Assembly: GCA_017962965.1 (NCBI GenBank)
Contig: JAGCUI010000044.1
Location: forward strand, 1-46,062
Direction: 5' to 3'
Source of the DNA: Treponema sp.
Lineage (GTDB): Bacteria; Spirochaetota; Spirochaetia; Treponematales; Treponemataceae
Length of the DNA stretch: 46,062 nucleotides
Part shown: piece after piece, positions 9,309 through 16,221 of the stretch
How the letters are laid out: the number at the start of each line of letters is the position of its first letter
Position numbering within the stretch: position 1 is the stretch's first letter
Notes under the pieces: model-generated
What the model was told of the DNA's origin: nothing
What the model saw: the letters and a program-made list of their open reading frames with translations, nothing else
Database searches by the model: none
Position numbers and translations under genes: made by a program

Positions 9309-9337
9309 ATAATAATAATCATGATGAATAAAATCAA
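9309..9337 (-). promoter_or_regulatory. Candidate promoter for HAD/RluA/permease run
   Basis: Minus strand TTGATT (9337-9332), 17 bp, TATTAT (9314-9309). Initiation would fall at or next to the ATG at 9302. The surrounding DNA is very AT-rich, so chance matches are easy. Confidence 0.33.
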
Positions 9338-9501
9338 TTTATGTGTATATGTAAATAGGTATATATGAATAAAATGAATATTCGACCCCGGATGAATTAA
9401 TAACGTAATTTTGTATATAAAATATATTAAAAAACTACTGAATGAATTGGATAATGCGATTATAGACGATTGGTTTAAATAAAATGTAAATGCTTCCACA
9501 T

Positions 9502-9636
9502 GCACGCTCCCGCGGAGAACCACGAATTGCTCCGCCGAGAAGGCTTTGTATAAACTGCGTTTATACAACCCGGTACTACCCAAACCTTGGCACGCTCGCC
9601 TTCAATGCTACACAATTCGTGAACCTCCGCTCCGCG
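9502..9636. repeat. GC-rich palindromic intergenic element
   Basis: An abrupt GC-rich block of about 135 bp inside very AT-rich DNA. Outer arms CGCGGAG (9511-9517) and CTCCGCG (9630-9636) and inner arms CACGAATTG (9521-9529) and CAATTCGTG (9613-9621) are inverted matches. Inside lies a perfect 10 bp hairpin, TTGTATAAAC (9546-9555), loop TGC, GTTTATACAA (9559-9568). GCACGCTC occurs twice as a direct repeat (9502-9509 and 9590-9597). This looks like a repeated extragenic or miniature mobile element, or a structured RNA. No second copy is visible in the window, so the repeat status is inferred from structure. Confidence 0.5.
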
Positions 9637-9805
9637 TGAAATGGTACGATTAAAATTATAAATCCATTTATAATCCTTATCCTTTCTTATTTTGCATTAT
9701 CAAAATATCTGTGTGATAGCTTTTCTTTATATATTATATACCCATAAATCTCACCGAGGTTTGTACATTCAAAGAACAAATTAATCATTCATATTAAAAT
9801 AATCA

Positions 9806-9834
9806 TTTACATATTCTGTTTCTTTACTTATAAT
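9806..9834 (+). promoter_or_regulatory. Sigma70-type promoter for nagB
   Basis: TTTACA (9806-9811), 17 bp spacer, TATAAT (9829-9834). Start near 9841, leader about 16 nt containing AGGAG before the ATG at 9857. Confidence 0.68.
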
Positions 9835-9856
9835 GTAATTTATATAGGAGTAAAAA

Positions 9857-10660
9857 ATGAGATTAATTATCAGACCGGATTACGATACTGTTTCTAAATG
9901 GGCAGCTAATCATATTGCTTCACGTATTAATGAAGCTAAACCTACTGCAGAAAAACCTTTTGTCTTGGGGCTTCCTACTGGCTCTACTCCGCTTGGAACT
10001 TATAAGGAGCTTATCAATCTTTATAAAAAGGGAAAGGTTTCTTTTGAAAATGTTGTTACCTTCAACATGGATGAATATGTAGGAATTCCGGAAGATCATC
10101 CGCAGAGTTATCACACTTTTATGTGGGAAAACTTTTTTAGTCAGATTAATATCAAAAAAGAAAATGTACATATCTTGAACGGAAATGCAAAGGACCTTAA
10201 AAAGGAATGCCAGGATTATGAAGCTGCAATTAAGGCTGCCGGCGGAATCAACCTCTTTATGGGCGGTGTTGGTGTAGACGGACACATTGCATTTAATGAA
10301 CCAGGCTCTTCTCTCAGAAGCCGCACACGCGAAATGGCACTCACACAGGATACAATCATTGTAAACAGCCGCTTCTTTGAAAACGACGTAAACAAGGTTC
10401 CAAAAACATCTTTAACAGTTGGTGTTGGAACAGTCTGCGATTCAGAAGAAGTTATGATTTTGATTACAGGACACAACAAGGGTCTTGCACTCAAGCATGC
10501 AGTTGAAGAACCAATCAGCCAGATGTGGACCGTAAGTGCCCTTCAGCTTCATGAAAATGCCGTAATTGTATGCGACGACGACGCTACCGACGAACTCCGC
10601 GTAGGCACAGTAAAATACTTCAACGACATAGAAAAGAAGAATTTTAATAACGAGATTTAA
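9857..10660 (+). CDS. nagB: Glucosamine-6-phosphate deaminase
   Basis: 267 residues, matching the usual NagB length (E. coli 266). Recognisable segments are [16 protein letters not shown], the active-site [19 protein letters not shown] (catalytic Asp), and [20 protein letters not shown] with the catalytic His/Glu region. It converts glucosamine 6-phosphate to fructose 6-phosphate and ammonia, feeding amino sugars into glycolysis. The start has AGGAG at good spacing and a near-consensus promoter. The gene stands alone: no nagA or sugar transporter is adjacent. It ends at a strong bidirectional terminator shared with the converging lipoprotein gene. Confidence 0.97.
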   Translation: MRLIIRPDYDTVSKWAANHIASRINEAKPTAEKPFVLGLPTGSTPLGTYKELINLYKKGKVSFENVVTFNMDEYVGIPEDHPQSYHTFMWENFFSQINIKKENVHILNGNAKDLKKECQDYEAAIKAAGGINLFMGGVGVDGHIAFNEPGSSLRSRTREMALTQDTIIVNSRFFENDVNKVPKTSLTVGVGTVCDSEEVMILITGHNKGLALKHAVEEPISQMWTVSALQLHENAVIVCDDDATDELRVGTVKYFNDIEKKNFNNEI

Positions 10661-10691
10661 CAATTCCTCCGTTTTAAGTAAAATAAGGATT

Positions 10692-10735
10692 TTAAACAAA
10701 AACACCGTTTCTAATGAAGCGGTGTTTTTGTTTAA
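10692..10735. terminator. Bidirectional rho-independent terminator (nagB / lipoprotein)
   Basis: Perfect 16 bp arms: 10692-10707 (ends AACACCG) and 10720-10735 (begins CGGTGTT), loop of 12 nt, with A/T tracts on both sides so it can work on both strands. Confidence 0.9.
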
Positions 10736-10752
10736 TAATATTTATCTATTAT

Positions 10753-11118
10753 TTATCGACGAGTATAAACACCCTCTCCCGATACAATAGTTTTCCAATT
10801 ATCTGACGTTGAAAAATGCCAGGTAACTGTAGATGATGTACCAAAGACACAACTTAATTGATTTCCATTAATAGACCATATACCGCTGGATGCACTACTA
10901 GATGAAGAAGTTATCATTGTCATCACAACTGTATTATCGTTATCAAAAATCCAGAAAAATTTGTAAGGCTGTTGGTCAGTCTGAGATATTCCTTCCATTA
11001 CATAAGTTCCTCCCGCTGGCGAAGTTAATACCTCTTCAGCGTTGTTGCTACATCCAACAAATACCATAAACAAAGTTAATCCGGCAAGTACTGTAATGAT
11101 TTTTGAAAATCTTTTCAT
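10753..11118 (-). CDS. Small lipoprotein of unknown function
   Basis: 121 residues. The N-terminus MKRFSKIITVLAGLTLFMVF followed by VGC is a lipoprotein signal with a lipobox ending at Cys23, so the mature protein should be lipid-anchored in an envelope membrane. The remaining part is short, rich in Ser, Thr and aromatic residues, and looks beta-strand-rich (YKFFWIFDNDNTVVMTM, then GIWSINGNQLSCVFG), somewhat like small lipocalin-like lipoproteins, but no family is recognised. GGGAGA precedes the ATG at 11118. It converges with nagB and has no operon partner. Confidence 0.72.
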   Translation of the reverse strand: MKRFSKIITVLAGLTLFMVFVGCSNNAEEVLTSPAGGTYVMEGISQTDQQPYKFFWIFDNDNTVVMTMITSSSSSASSGIWSINGNQLSCVFGTSSTVTWHFSTSDNWKTIVSGEGVYTRR

Positions 11119-11278
11119 AAAATTCTCCCTATAAAATAAATTTTAATAATCATTTTTGATTATCTATTTTCTTCCATTATAAATATGTAAATATATAAAT
11201 ATATATATGCAAGGAATTTTTTCGGGATGAAAAACTGCTGTCTTATTGATAATAATTCAAGACTTGTTTTTAGAAACA

Positions 11279-11307
11279 TTGACATATGACAATTAATGCC
11301 TTAGAAT
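11279..11307 (+). promoter_or_regulatory. Promoter of the toxin-antitoxin operon
   Basis: TTGACA (11279-11284), 17 bp spacer, TAGAAT (11302-11307): a perfect -35 and a good -10. Transcription would start inside the palindrome that follows directly. Confidence 0.7.
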
Positions 11308-11308
11308 C

Positions 11309-11338
11309 TAGTCAGATTGACTAAGACTATCCTGACTA
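11309..11338 (+). promoter_or_regulatory. Probable autoregulatory operator of the toxin-antitoxin operon
   Basis: TAGTCA (11309-11314), GAT, TGACTA (11318-11323) is a perfect inverted repeat lying one base after the -10; a third half-site TGACTA follows at 11333-11338. The position at the transcription start fits repression by the antitoxin alone or with the toxin, as is known for Phd/YefM systems. Confidence 0.55.
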
Positions 11339-11363
11339 AGTATGTAAACACATGGAGGCCAAT

Positions 11364-11609
11364 ATGTGTAAGATGAATGTTTTAGAAGCCAAAACAAATT
11401 TTTCAAAAATCATAGCATTGCTGGAACGCAGGGAAGAAAAAGAAGTAATAGTTGCAAGAGCCGGAAAACCTGTTGTAAAGATTACGCTTTATGAAGACCC
11501 TGATGATATTTCTAAAAGAATCGGAGTCGCTGCAGGAAAATTTGTTGTACCTGATGATTTTGATGAACCTGATGATGAAATTGCCCGAATGTTCGGCATG
11601 ATTGATTAA
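11364..11609 (+). CDS. Phd/YefM-family antitoxin
   Basis: 81 residues starting MCKMNVLEAKTNFSKIIALLER, the usual N-terminal DNA-binding and dimerisation fold of Phd/YefM antitoxins; VIVARAGKPVVKITLY follows. The acidic C-terminal part (DDFDEPDDEIARMFG) is the expected toxin-neutralising tail. ATG 11364 was chosen because GGAGG sits just upstream; the ATG at 11352 has no ribosome site. It overlaps or abuts the toxin gene and is preceded by a strong promoter and an inverted-repeat operator, which is the standard self-regulated arrangement. Confidence 0.88.
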   Translation: MCKMNVLEAKTNFSKIIALLERREEKEVIVARAGKPVVKITLYEDPDDISKRIGVAAGKFVVPDDFDEPDDEIARMFGMID

Positions 11610-11629
11610 TGTGTAAGGAGAGAAAATAT

Positions 11630-12037
11630 ATGAGACGAAATGAAATTTTACTGGACACGCATATTATTCTTTGGGCTATTTCCAAAGATAAACGATTAAC
11701 AAATAAAATACGAAGTTACTTACTCAATCCCAACAATGATATTTATTACAGCATCGCCTCTATGTGGGAAGTTCAAATCAAATACGACAGAAAAAAACTG
11801 CCTGTTTCCGGTATAGAGTTTATGCATTACTGCGAAGAATCCGGTTATCACAAGCTGCCAATAGACGATTTACATGTAAAAGAGCTTGCCTGCTTAGAAC
11901 GCGATGAAGCAGCCCCTCCACATAGTGATCCTTTTGACCGCATAATGCTTTCGCAGGCAAAGGCAGAAGGCTTTACCTTTTTGACCCATGACCCTTTTTT
12001 CCGCGGTTACAATGAGCCTTGTGTGGTAGAAGTTTAA
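11630..12037 (+). CDS. PIN-domain (VapC-type) toxin
   Basis: 135 residues. PIN nuclease features: LLDTHIILWAI with the first catalytic Asp, SMWEVQIK with the conserved Glu, and HSDPFDRIMLSQA then FLTHDPFF with the later acidic residues. Family members cleave RNA, often tRNA or rRNA, when free from antitoxin. Start ATG 11630 has AAGGAG nine bases upstream; an ATG at 11609 that overlaps the antitoxin stop is less likely. Pairing of a Phd/YefM antitoxin with a PIN toxin is common. A bidirectional terminator follows. Confidence 0.88.
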   Translation: MRRNEILLDTHIILWAISKDKRLTNKIRSYLLNPNNDIYYSIASMWEVQIKYDRKKLPVSGIEFMHYCEESGYHKLPIDDLHVKELACLERDEAAPPHSDPFDRIMLSQAKAEGFTFLTHDPFFRGYNEPCVVEV

Positions 12038-12064
12038 GCTGCCTCTATCATATAGTTCTATCAT

Positions 12065-12098
12065 AAAAAAAGACCGCTTTTTTGAAGCGGTCTTTTTT
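12065..12098. terminator. Bidirectional terminator (toxin-antitoxin / pflB)
   Basis: Arms GACCGCTT (12072-12079) and AAGCGGTC (12085-12092), loop TTTTG, flanked by A7 on the left and T6 on the right, so it can end transcripts from both directions. Confidence 0.9.
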
Positions 12099-12133
12099 CT
12101 ATGCAGTCAAGTTATTACAAGCTTGCGTGAGCC

Positions 12134-12181
12134 GCACGGTCAGATTACTGCCCGTGCTCTTCGAGTTTGCAAAAGCAAACT
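12134..12181 (-). other. Two-hairpin structure in the pflB 3' untranslated region
   Basis: GCACGG (12134-12139) pairs with CCGTGC (12152-12157), and AGTTTGC (12164-12170) pairs with GCAAACT (12175-12181) across AAAA. They lie between the pflB stop and the terminator. Role unknown; 3' end stability is one possibility. Confidence 0.45.
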
Positions 12182-12191
12182 AGACGTAGCC

Positions 12192-14489
12192 CTACAAAGA
12201 AGCGTGGCATGTACGAGCGATAACGTCGTCCTGCTGTTCTTTTGTAAGGTTGATGAAGCGAACGGCATAACCTGAAACGCGAACTGTGAAGTTTGCATAT
12301 TCTGGTTTTTCTGGGTGTGCCTGACAATCCTTAAGTTTTTCAACACCGAATACGTTTACGTTCAAGTGATGAGCACCTTTGTGGAAGTATCCGTCGAGGA
12401 TATTTACAAGGTTGTCAATCTGTTCGTTTTCATCGTGTCCCAAAGCAGATGGGTTGATTGTCTGTGTATTTGAAATACCGTCCAAAGAATATTTGTAAGG
12501 TACTTTAGCAACAGAGTTCAAAGACTTAATCAAACCTTTTGTTTCTGCACCGTATGATGGAGAAGCTCCTGGTGAGAATGGTGCGTGTGCAGGGCGTCCG
12601 TTTGGAAGAGCACCTGTAGCCTTACCGTATACAACGTTAGAAGTAATTGTAAGAATAGAAGTTGTAGGTTCAGCATTGCGGTATGTTGGGTGTTTCTTAA
12701 CCTTAGCAATGAAAGTCTTCAAAAGCCATACAGCAATTTCGTCTGCTCTGTCATCATCCTGACCGTAGCGTGGGAAGTCTCCTTCAGGCTTGAAGTCGCA
12801 TGCAAGACCGTGATCATCGCGGATAACCTTAACCTTTGCATATTTGATAGCAGAGAGAGAGTCTACTACGTGAGAGAAGCCTGCAATACCAGTTGCGAAT
12901 GTACGGCGTACATTTGTATCGATAAGAGCAAGTTCAGCTGCTTCGTAATAGTATTTATCGTGCATGTAGTGAATAGCGTTCAATGTATTTACATACAAAT
13001 CACAGAGCCATTCAAGCATAACATCGTATTTTCTCATTACTTCGTCATAATCAAGATATTCAGAAGTGATTGGCTGAAGTTCTGGACCAACCTGAGCATA
13101 TGGAGTAAGTCCTGCACCTTCGTCTTTACCACCGTTGATAGCGTAAAGAAGAGCTTTAGCAAGGTTAGCACGAGCTCCGAAGAACTGCATTTCTTTACCA
13201 GTCTGAGTAGCAGATACACAGCAGCAGATTGAGTAGTCATCACCCCAGATTGGACGCATGATGTCGTCGTTTTCGTACTGGATTGAAGATGTATCAATAG
13301 AAATCTTTGCTGCATAGCGGCGGAAGTTTTCTGGCAAGCGTTCTGAATACAATACAGTGATGTTTGGTTCAGGGCTTGGTCCCATGTTTTCAAGTGTGTG
13401 GAGGAAACGGAAGTCGTTCTTTGTTACCTGTGAACGTCCGTCCTGTCCAAGACCTGCAACTTCCAAAGTAGCCCAGATTGGATCACCAGAGAAGAGCTGG
13501 TTATATGATTCGATACGAGCAAAGCGTACCATACGGAACTTCATAACGATATGGTCTACGAGTTCCTGTGCTTTTTCTTCTGTAAGGATTCCTTTCTTAA
13601 GGTCACGTTCGATGTAGCAGTCTAAGAATGTAGAAATACGTCCTACAGACATAGCAGCACCGTTCTGTGTTTTAATAGCAGCAAGGTATCCGAAGTAGAG
13701 CCACTGGAAAGCTTCTTTTGCAGTTGTAGCAGGTTTAGAAATATCATAACCATAAAGGGCAGCCATAGCCTTCATTCCCTTCAATGATTTAATCTGTTCT
13801 GCAAGTTCTTCGCGCTGACGGATAATGTCTTCTGTCATTGTTCCGTTACCGCAGTTTGCTTTATCAGCTTCCTTCTGTTCGATAAGGTAATCAATACCGT
13901 AAAGAGCGATACGTCTGTAGTCACCTACAATACGTCCACGTCCATATGTATCAGGAAGACCTGTTAAGATGTGAGCCTTGCGGGCTTTACGAATCTCCGG
14001 AGTGTATACATCAAATACAGCGTCAGAGTGTGTTTTGTGATATTCAGTAAAAATCTTGTGGAGTTCTGGATTTGGTTTATAACCGTACATTTCACAAGAC
14101 TGTTCAGCCATCTTGATTCCACCAAATGGCATGAATGCTCTTTTTAAAGGTTTGTCTGTCTGGAGACCTACAACCTGTTCAAGTTCTTTTCCTTCAGGGC
14201 AGATATATCCTGCTGGATGTGAAGTAAGACCTGTTACAACATCTGTATCAAGGTCAAGAACACCTGTACGTTCCTTTCCGTCTAATCCGATCGACTTCTT
14301 GTTATGTTCTTCTTTCTGGAGCTTCTGAAGTTCGTCAAAAAGCTTTTCTGTTGCTTTAGTCGGTCCGCTTAAGAATGATGCGTCACCATCATACTTTGTG
14401 TAGTTCGCCTGGATAAAGTCGCGAACATTTATTTCGCTTGTCCATAAACCATCAGGATTAAATCCTTCCCATTCTGGTCTTAAAGCCAT
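12192..14489 (-). CDS. pflB: Formate C-acetyltransferase (pyruvate formate-lyase)
   Basis: 765 residues (E. coli PflB 759). It splits pyruvate with CoA into acetyl-CoA and formate. The catalytic cysteine pair is in [19 protein letters not shown] (Cys423-Cys424, with an extra Cys422 before it), and the radical glycine is Gly740 in RVSGYAVRF near the C-terminus. SWAQ-like and [13 protein letters not shown] segments also fit. All key residues are intact. The ATG at 14489 has AGAGGTG at correct spacing. The gene is monocistronic: a terminator lies downstream and a long, apparently regulated region upstream. The glycyl radical enzyme is destroyed by oxygen, which makes the Fur/PerR-like boxes at its promoter notable. 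Its activase is at 4908-5654. Confidence 0.97.
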   Translation of the reverse strand: MALRPEWEGFNPDGLWTSEINVRDFIQANYTKYDGDASFLSGPTKATEKLFDELQKLQKEEHNKKSIGLDGKERTGVLDLDTDVVTGLTSHPAGYICPEGKELEQVVGLQTDKPLKRAFMPFGGIKMAEQSCEMYGYKPNPELHKIFTEYHKTHSDAVFDVYTPEIRKARKAHILTGLPDTYGRGRIVGDYRRIALYGIDYLIEQKEADKANCGNGTMTEDIIRQREELAEQIKSLKGMKAMAALYGYDISKPATTAKEAFQWLYFGYLAAIKTQNGAAMSVGRISTFLDCYIERDLKKGILTEEKAQELVDHIVMKFRMVRFARIESYNQLFSGDPIWATLEVAGLGQDGRSQVTKNDFRFLHTLENMGPSPEPNITVLYSERLPENFRRYAAKISIDTSSIQYENDDIMRPIWGDDYSICCCVSATQTGKEMQFFGARANLAKALLYAINGGKDEGAGLTPYAQVGPELQPITSEYLDYDEVMRKYDVMLEWLCDLYVNTLNAIHYMHDKYYYEAAELALIDTNVRRTFATGIAGFSHVVDSLSAIKYAKVKVIRDDHGLACDFKPEGDFPRYGQDDDRADEIAVWLLKTFIAKVKKHPTYRNAEPTTSILTITSNVVYGKATGALPNGRPAHAPFSPGASPSYGAETKGLIKSLNSVAKVPYKYSLDGISNTQTINPSALGHDENEQIDNLVNILDGYFHKGAHHLNVNVFGVEKLKDCQAHPEKPEYANFTVRVSGYAVRFINLTKEQQDDVIARTCHASL

Positions 14490-14510
14490 AATAGCACCTC
14501 TTTTCCTCAG

Positions 14511-14584
14511 GGCTCCTTTATGATCCCTTTGGATAATAAATTATACCGATTTTTCTTTTAAGACTCCTTAATGATTCCTAAAGG
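14511..14584 (-). repeat. Twice-repeated leader motif upstream of pflB
   Basis: Plus-strand copies at 14511-14532 and 14562-14584 share the pattern G-R-CTCCTT-W-ATGAT-Y-CCT, start to start 51 bp. On the mRNA strand each contains AAGGAG preceded by ATCAT. Both lie in the untranslated leader, 20-95 nt before the start codon. Confidence 0.5.
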
Positions 14585-14615
14585 AAATGGAAAAACTTTC
14601 CGCATCGGAATTTAT

Positions 14616-14644
14616 ATAATAATGCAAATATTTCGTTTCTTCAA
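14616..14644 (-). promoter_or_regulatory. Possible second (proximal) pflB promoter
   Basis: Minus strand TTGAAG (14644-14639), 17 bp, TATTAT (14621-14616). TCAAGGTTT occurs twice on the plus strand (14641-14649 and 14656-14664), overlapping the -35 region. Confidence 0.38.
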
Positions 14645-14701
14645 GGTTTAAAATCTCAAGGTTTTTACTGATTCTGCAACTAAACCCCGGATGACTAATA
14701 T

Positions 14702-14733
14702 TTGTAATCATTACAATATTATAATAATTACAA
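14702..14733 (-). promoter_or_regulatory. Two tandem 7-1-7 boxes of Fur/PerR/Zur type at the pflB promoter
   Basis: Box 1, 14702-14716, reads TTGTAAT-C-ATTACAA, a perfect inverted repeat. Box 2, 14719-14733, reads TTATAAT-A-ATTACAA, one mismatch between arms. Centres are 17 bp apart. The layout matches published PerR (TTATAATNATTATAA) and Zur (TCGTAATNATTACGA) boxes of Bacillus. Box 2 covers the -10 element and box 1 the transcription start, the position of a repressor site. Confidence 0.6.
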
Positions 14734-14749
14734 TTTTGTATTTTGTCAA
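14721..14749 (-). promoter_or_regulatory. Main pflB promoter candidate
   Basis: Minus strand TTGACA (14749-14744), 17 bp spacer, TATTAT (14726-14721). Start near 14714 gives a leader of about 225 nt. Confidence 0.62.
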
Positions 14750-14776
14750 GAGAATTAATATTTTTTGGGAAGCGAA

Positions 14777-16198
14777 CTACAGCTCGTATTCTTTTTCGGG
14801 TTCGACGATTTCTACATCATTAAAACCGGCTTCGGCAAGGTGTTTTTTAAAGCCTTCCTGCTGGTCTTTTTCGCCGTGGATGAGGTAGATTTTCTTGAGT
14901 CGGGAGGTGTCGATTTCCTTGAGCCATTCGATCATTTCGCTGTAGTCTGCGTGGGCACTAAAGCCGTTGCAGCGTTCGATTTTGGCTTCTACCTTGTATA
15001 AGTCACCCAAGATTTTTACTTCCTTCTGACCGTCAAAAAGTCTTCTTCCCAAAGTGTCTTCTGCCATGTAGCCTACAATCATTACGATATTCTTTGGATC
15101 TGAAATGCCGTTTGCAAGGTGATACAATACCCTTCCCGCTTCGCACATTCCGTCGGCAGAAATAATAATCATCGGGCCCTCTTTTTTATTAAGCTCTTTG
15201 GAATCTTCTACGCTTGTTGTAAATGTAAGGGAATTAAATCCAAACGGATTTTTATGATGCTTTAAGAAGGCCTCGTTTACGCTTTCGTCATAACATTCAG
15301 GATGAACACGGAAAACAGAGGTTGCATTACTTGCCATTGGTGAATCAACATAAATCGGAACAACTGGAATCTTCTTTTTATCTGTAAGAAGGTGCAAATA
15401 AAATACAAGCTCCTGGGCACGTTCGATTGCAAAAGACGGGATGATGATTTTTCCTTTTTTGGCACAGGCGTCGCGCACAATTCGTTCAAGGTCCTTCATG
15501 GACTGGTCGTGGTTGTCGTGGAGCTTATCGCCGTAGGTTGATTCAAGATAGATATAATCAGGAGCCGGCATATTTACTGCAGGGTTACGGATAATAGGCT
15601 TACATTTTCTTCCTATATCACCTGTGAATAAAATACGTGTTTCTTTTTCAGGCTCGTTTGGATTCGGATTAATTGTAACGTTTGCAAAGGCTGAACCTAA
15701 GATATGTCCTGCATCAAAAAATTCTAGCTGAATGTTTGGTGCAATGAACATCTTTCGGTTATAGGAAAGAGACACAATCTGGTTTGCAGTCTGAACACAA
15801 TCGTTTTCGTCGTACAAAGGTTTCCAGTAAAATTTTTCACCTTTTTTGGAAGCCTGCTTTGCAAGGAATTCTGCATCGTGTGCCTGAATACGGGCGCTGT
15901 CCATCATTACAAGGTTTGCAATATCGCGGGTGGCAGGAGTTGCATAGATGTTTCCTGTATAACCCTTTTTTGTAAGAACAGGTAAAAGTCCGCAGTGATC
16001 TAGATGCCCGTGAGTTAAAATTACAGACTCAAGCCTTTCCATATCAAAATCAAACTGTCTGTTTTTTTCGTCGCTTTCCTTTCTCTTTCCCTGAAAAGCA
16101 CCGCAGTCAATCATATAAAAACGGCCGTCGACTTCGAAAACATGTTTGGAACCTGTTACTTCGCCTGCTGCACCTAATGAAAAAACTTTTATGCCCAT
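14777..16198 (-). CDS. Metallo-beta-lactamase/beta-CASP ribonuclease-like protein
   Basis: 473 residues. The metal site motif is THGHLDH (His63, His65, Asp67, His68), then LESTYGDKLH, the beta-CASP motifs PSFAIERAQELVFYL and ISADGMCEAGRVLYHL, and a C-terminal RMMBL segment GFSAHADYSEMIEWL. This is the arrangement of YsH1/CPSF73-like RNA exonuclease or endonuclease proteins, so an RNA-processing role is likely; substrate unknown. All expected ligands are present. AAGGAG precedes the start at good spacing. It lies 23 bp downstream of the coiled-coil membrane gene and is the last gene of the cyclase operon. Confidence 0.9.
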   Translation of the reverse strand: MGIKVFSLGAAGEVTGSKHVFEVDGRFYMIDCGAFQGKRKESDEKNRQFDFDMERLESVILTHGHLDHCGLLPVLTKKGYTGNIYATPATRDIANLVMMDSARIQAHDAEFLAKQASKKGEKFYWKPLYDENDCVQTANQIVSLSYNRKMFIAPNIQLEFFDAGHILGSAFANVTINPNPNEPEKETRILFTGDIGRKCKPIIRNPAVNMPAPDYIYLESTYGDKLHDNHDQSMKDLERIVRDACAKKGKIIIPSFAIERAQELVFYLHLLTDKKKIPVVPIYVDSPMASNATSVFRVHPECYDESVNEAFLKHHKNPFGFNSLTFTTSVEDSKELNKKEGPMIIISADGMCEAGRVLYHLANGISDPKNIVMIVGYMAEDTLGRRLFDGQKEVKILGDLYKVEAKIERCNGFSAHADYSEMIEWLKEIDTSRLKKIYLIHGEKDQQEGFKKHLAEAGFNDVEIVEPEKEYEL

Positions 16199-16221
16199 AA
16201 TAAACTCCTTTCTATATTCCG

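Larger units (their letters stand above)
9303..9856. other. 554 bp intergenic region between HAD gene and nagB
   Basis: Divergent upstream regions of two genes. It holds the candidate HAD promoter (9309-9337), the GC-rich palindromic element (about 9502-9636) and the nagB promoter (9806-9834). The AT-rich parts at 9340-9500 and 9650-9800 show no convincing gene, RNA or riboswitch. Confidence 0.7.

Noticed and set aside
9242..9583. 113-codon frame on the minus strand
   Set aside because: It overlaps the HAD start and reads through the palindromic element and AT-rich DNA; the protein is low complexity and unlike a real gene.
9641..9805. GlmS- or amino-sugar-type riboswitch upstream of nagB
   Set aside because: No conserved core was recognised and the promoter leaves only about 16 nt of leader.
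11364..12037. Prophage or genomic island border around the toxin-antitoxin pair
   Set aside because: No integrase, attachment-site repeat or composition shift was seen near it.
12585..13232. 215-codon frame opposite pflB
   Set aside because: Antisense to a highly conserved enzyme gene; no initiation signal.
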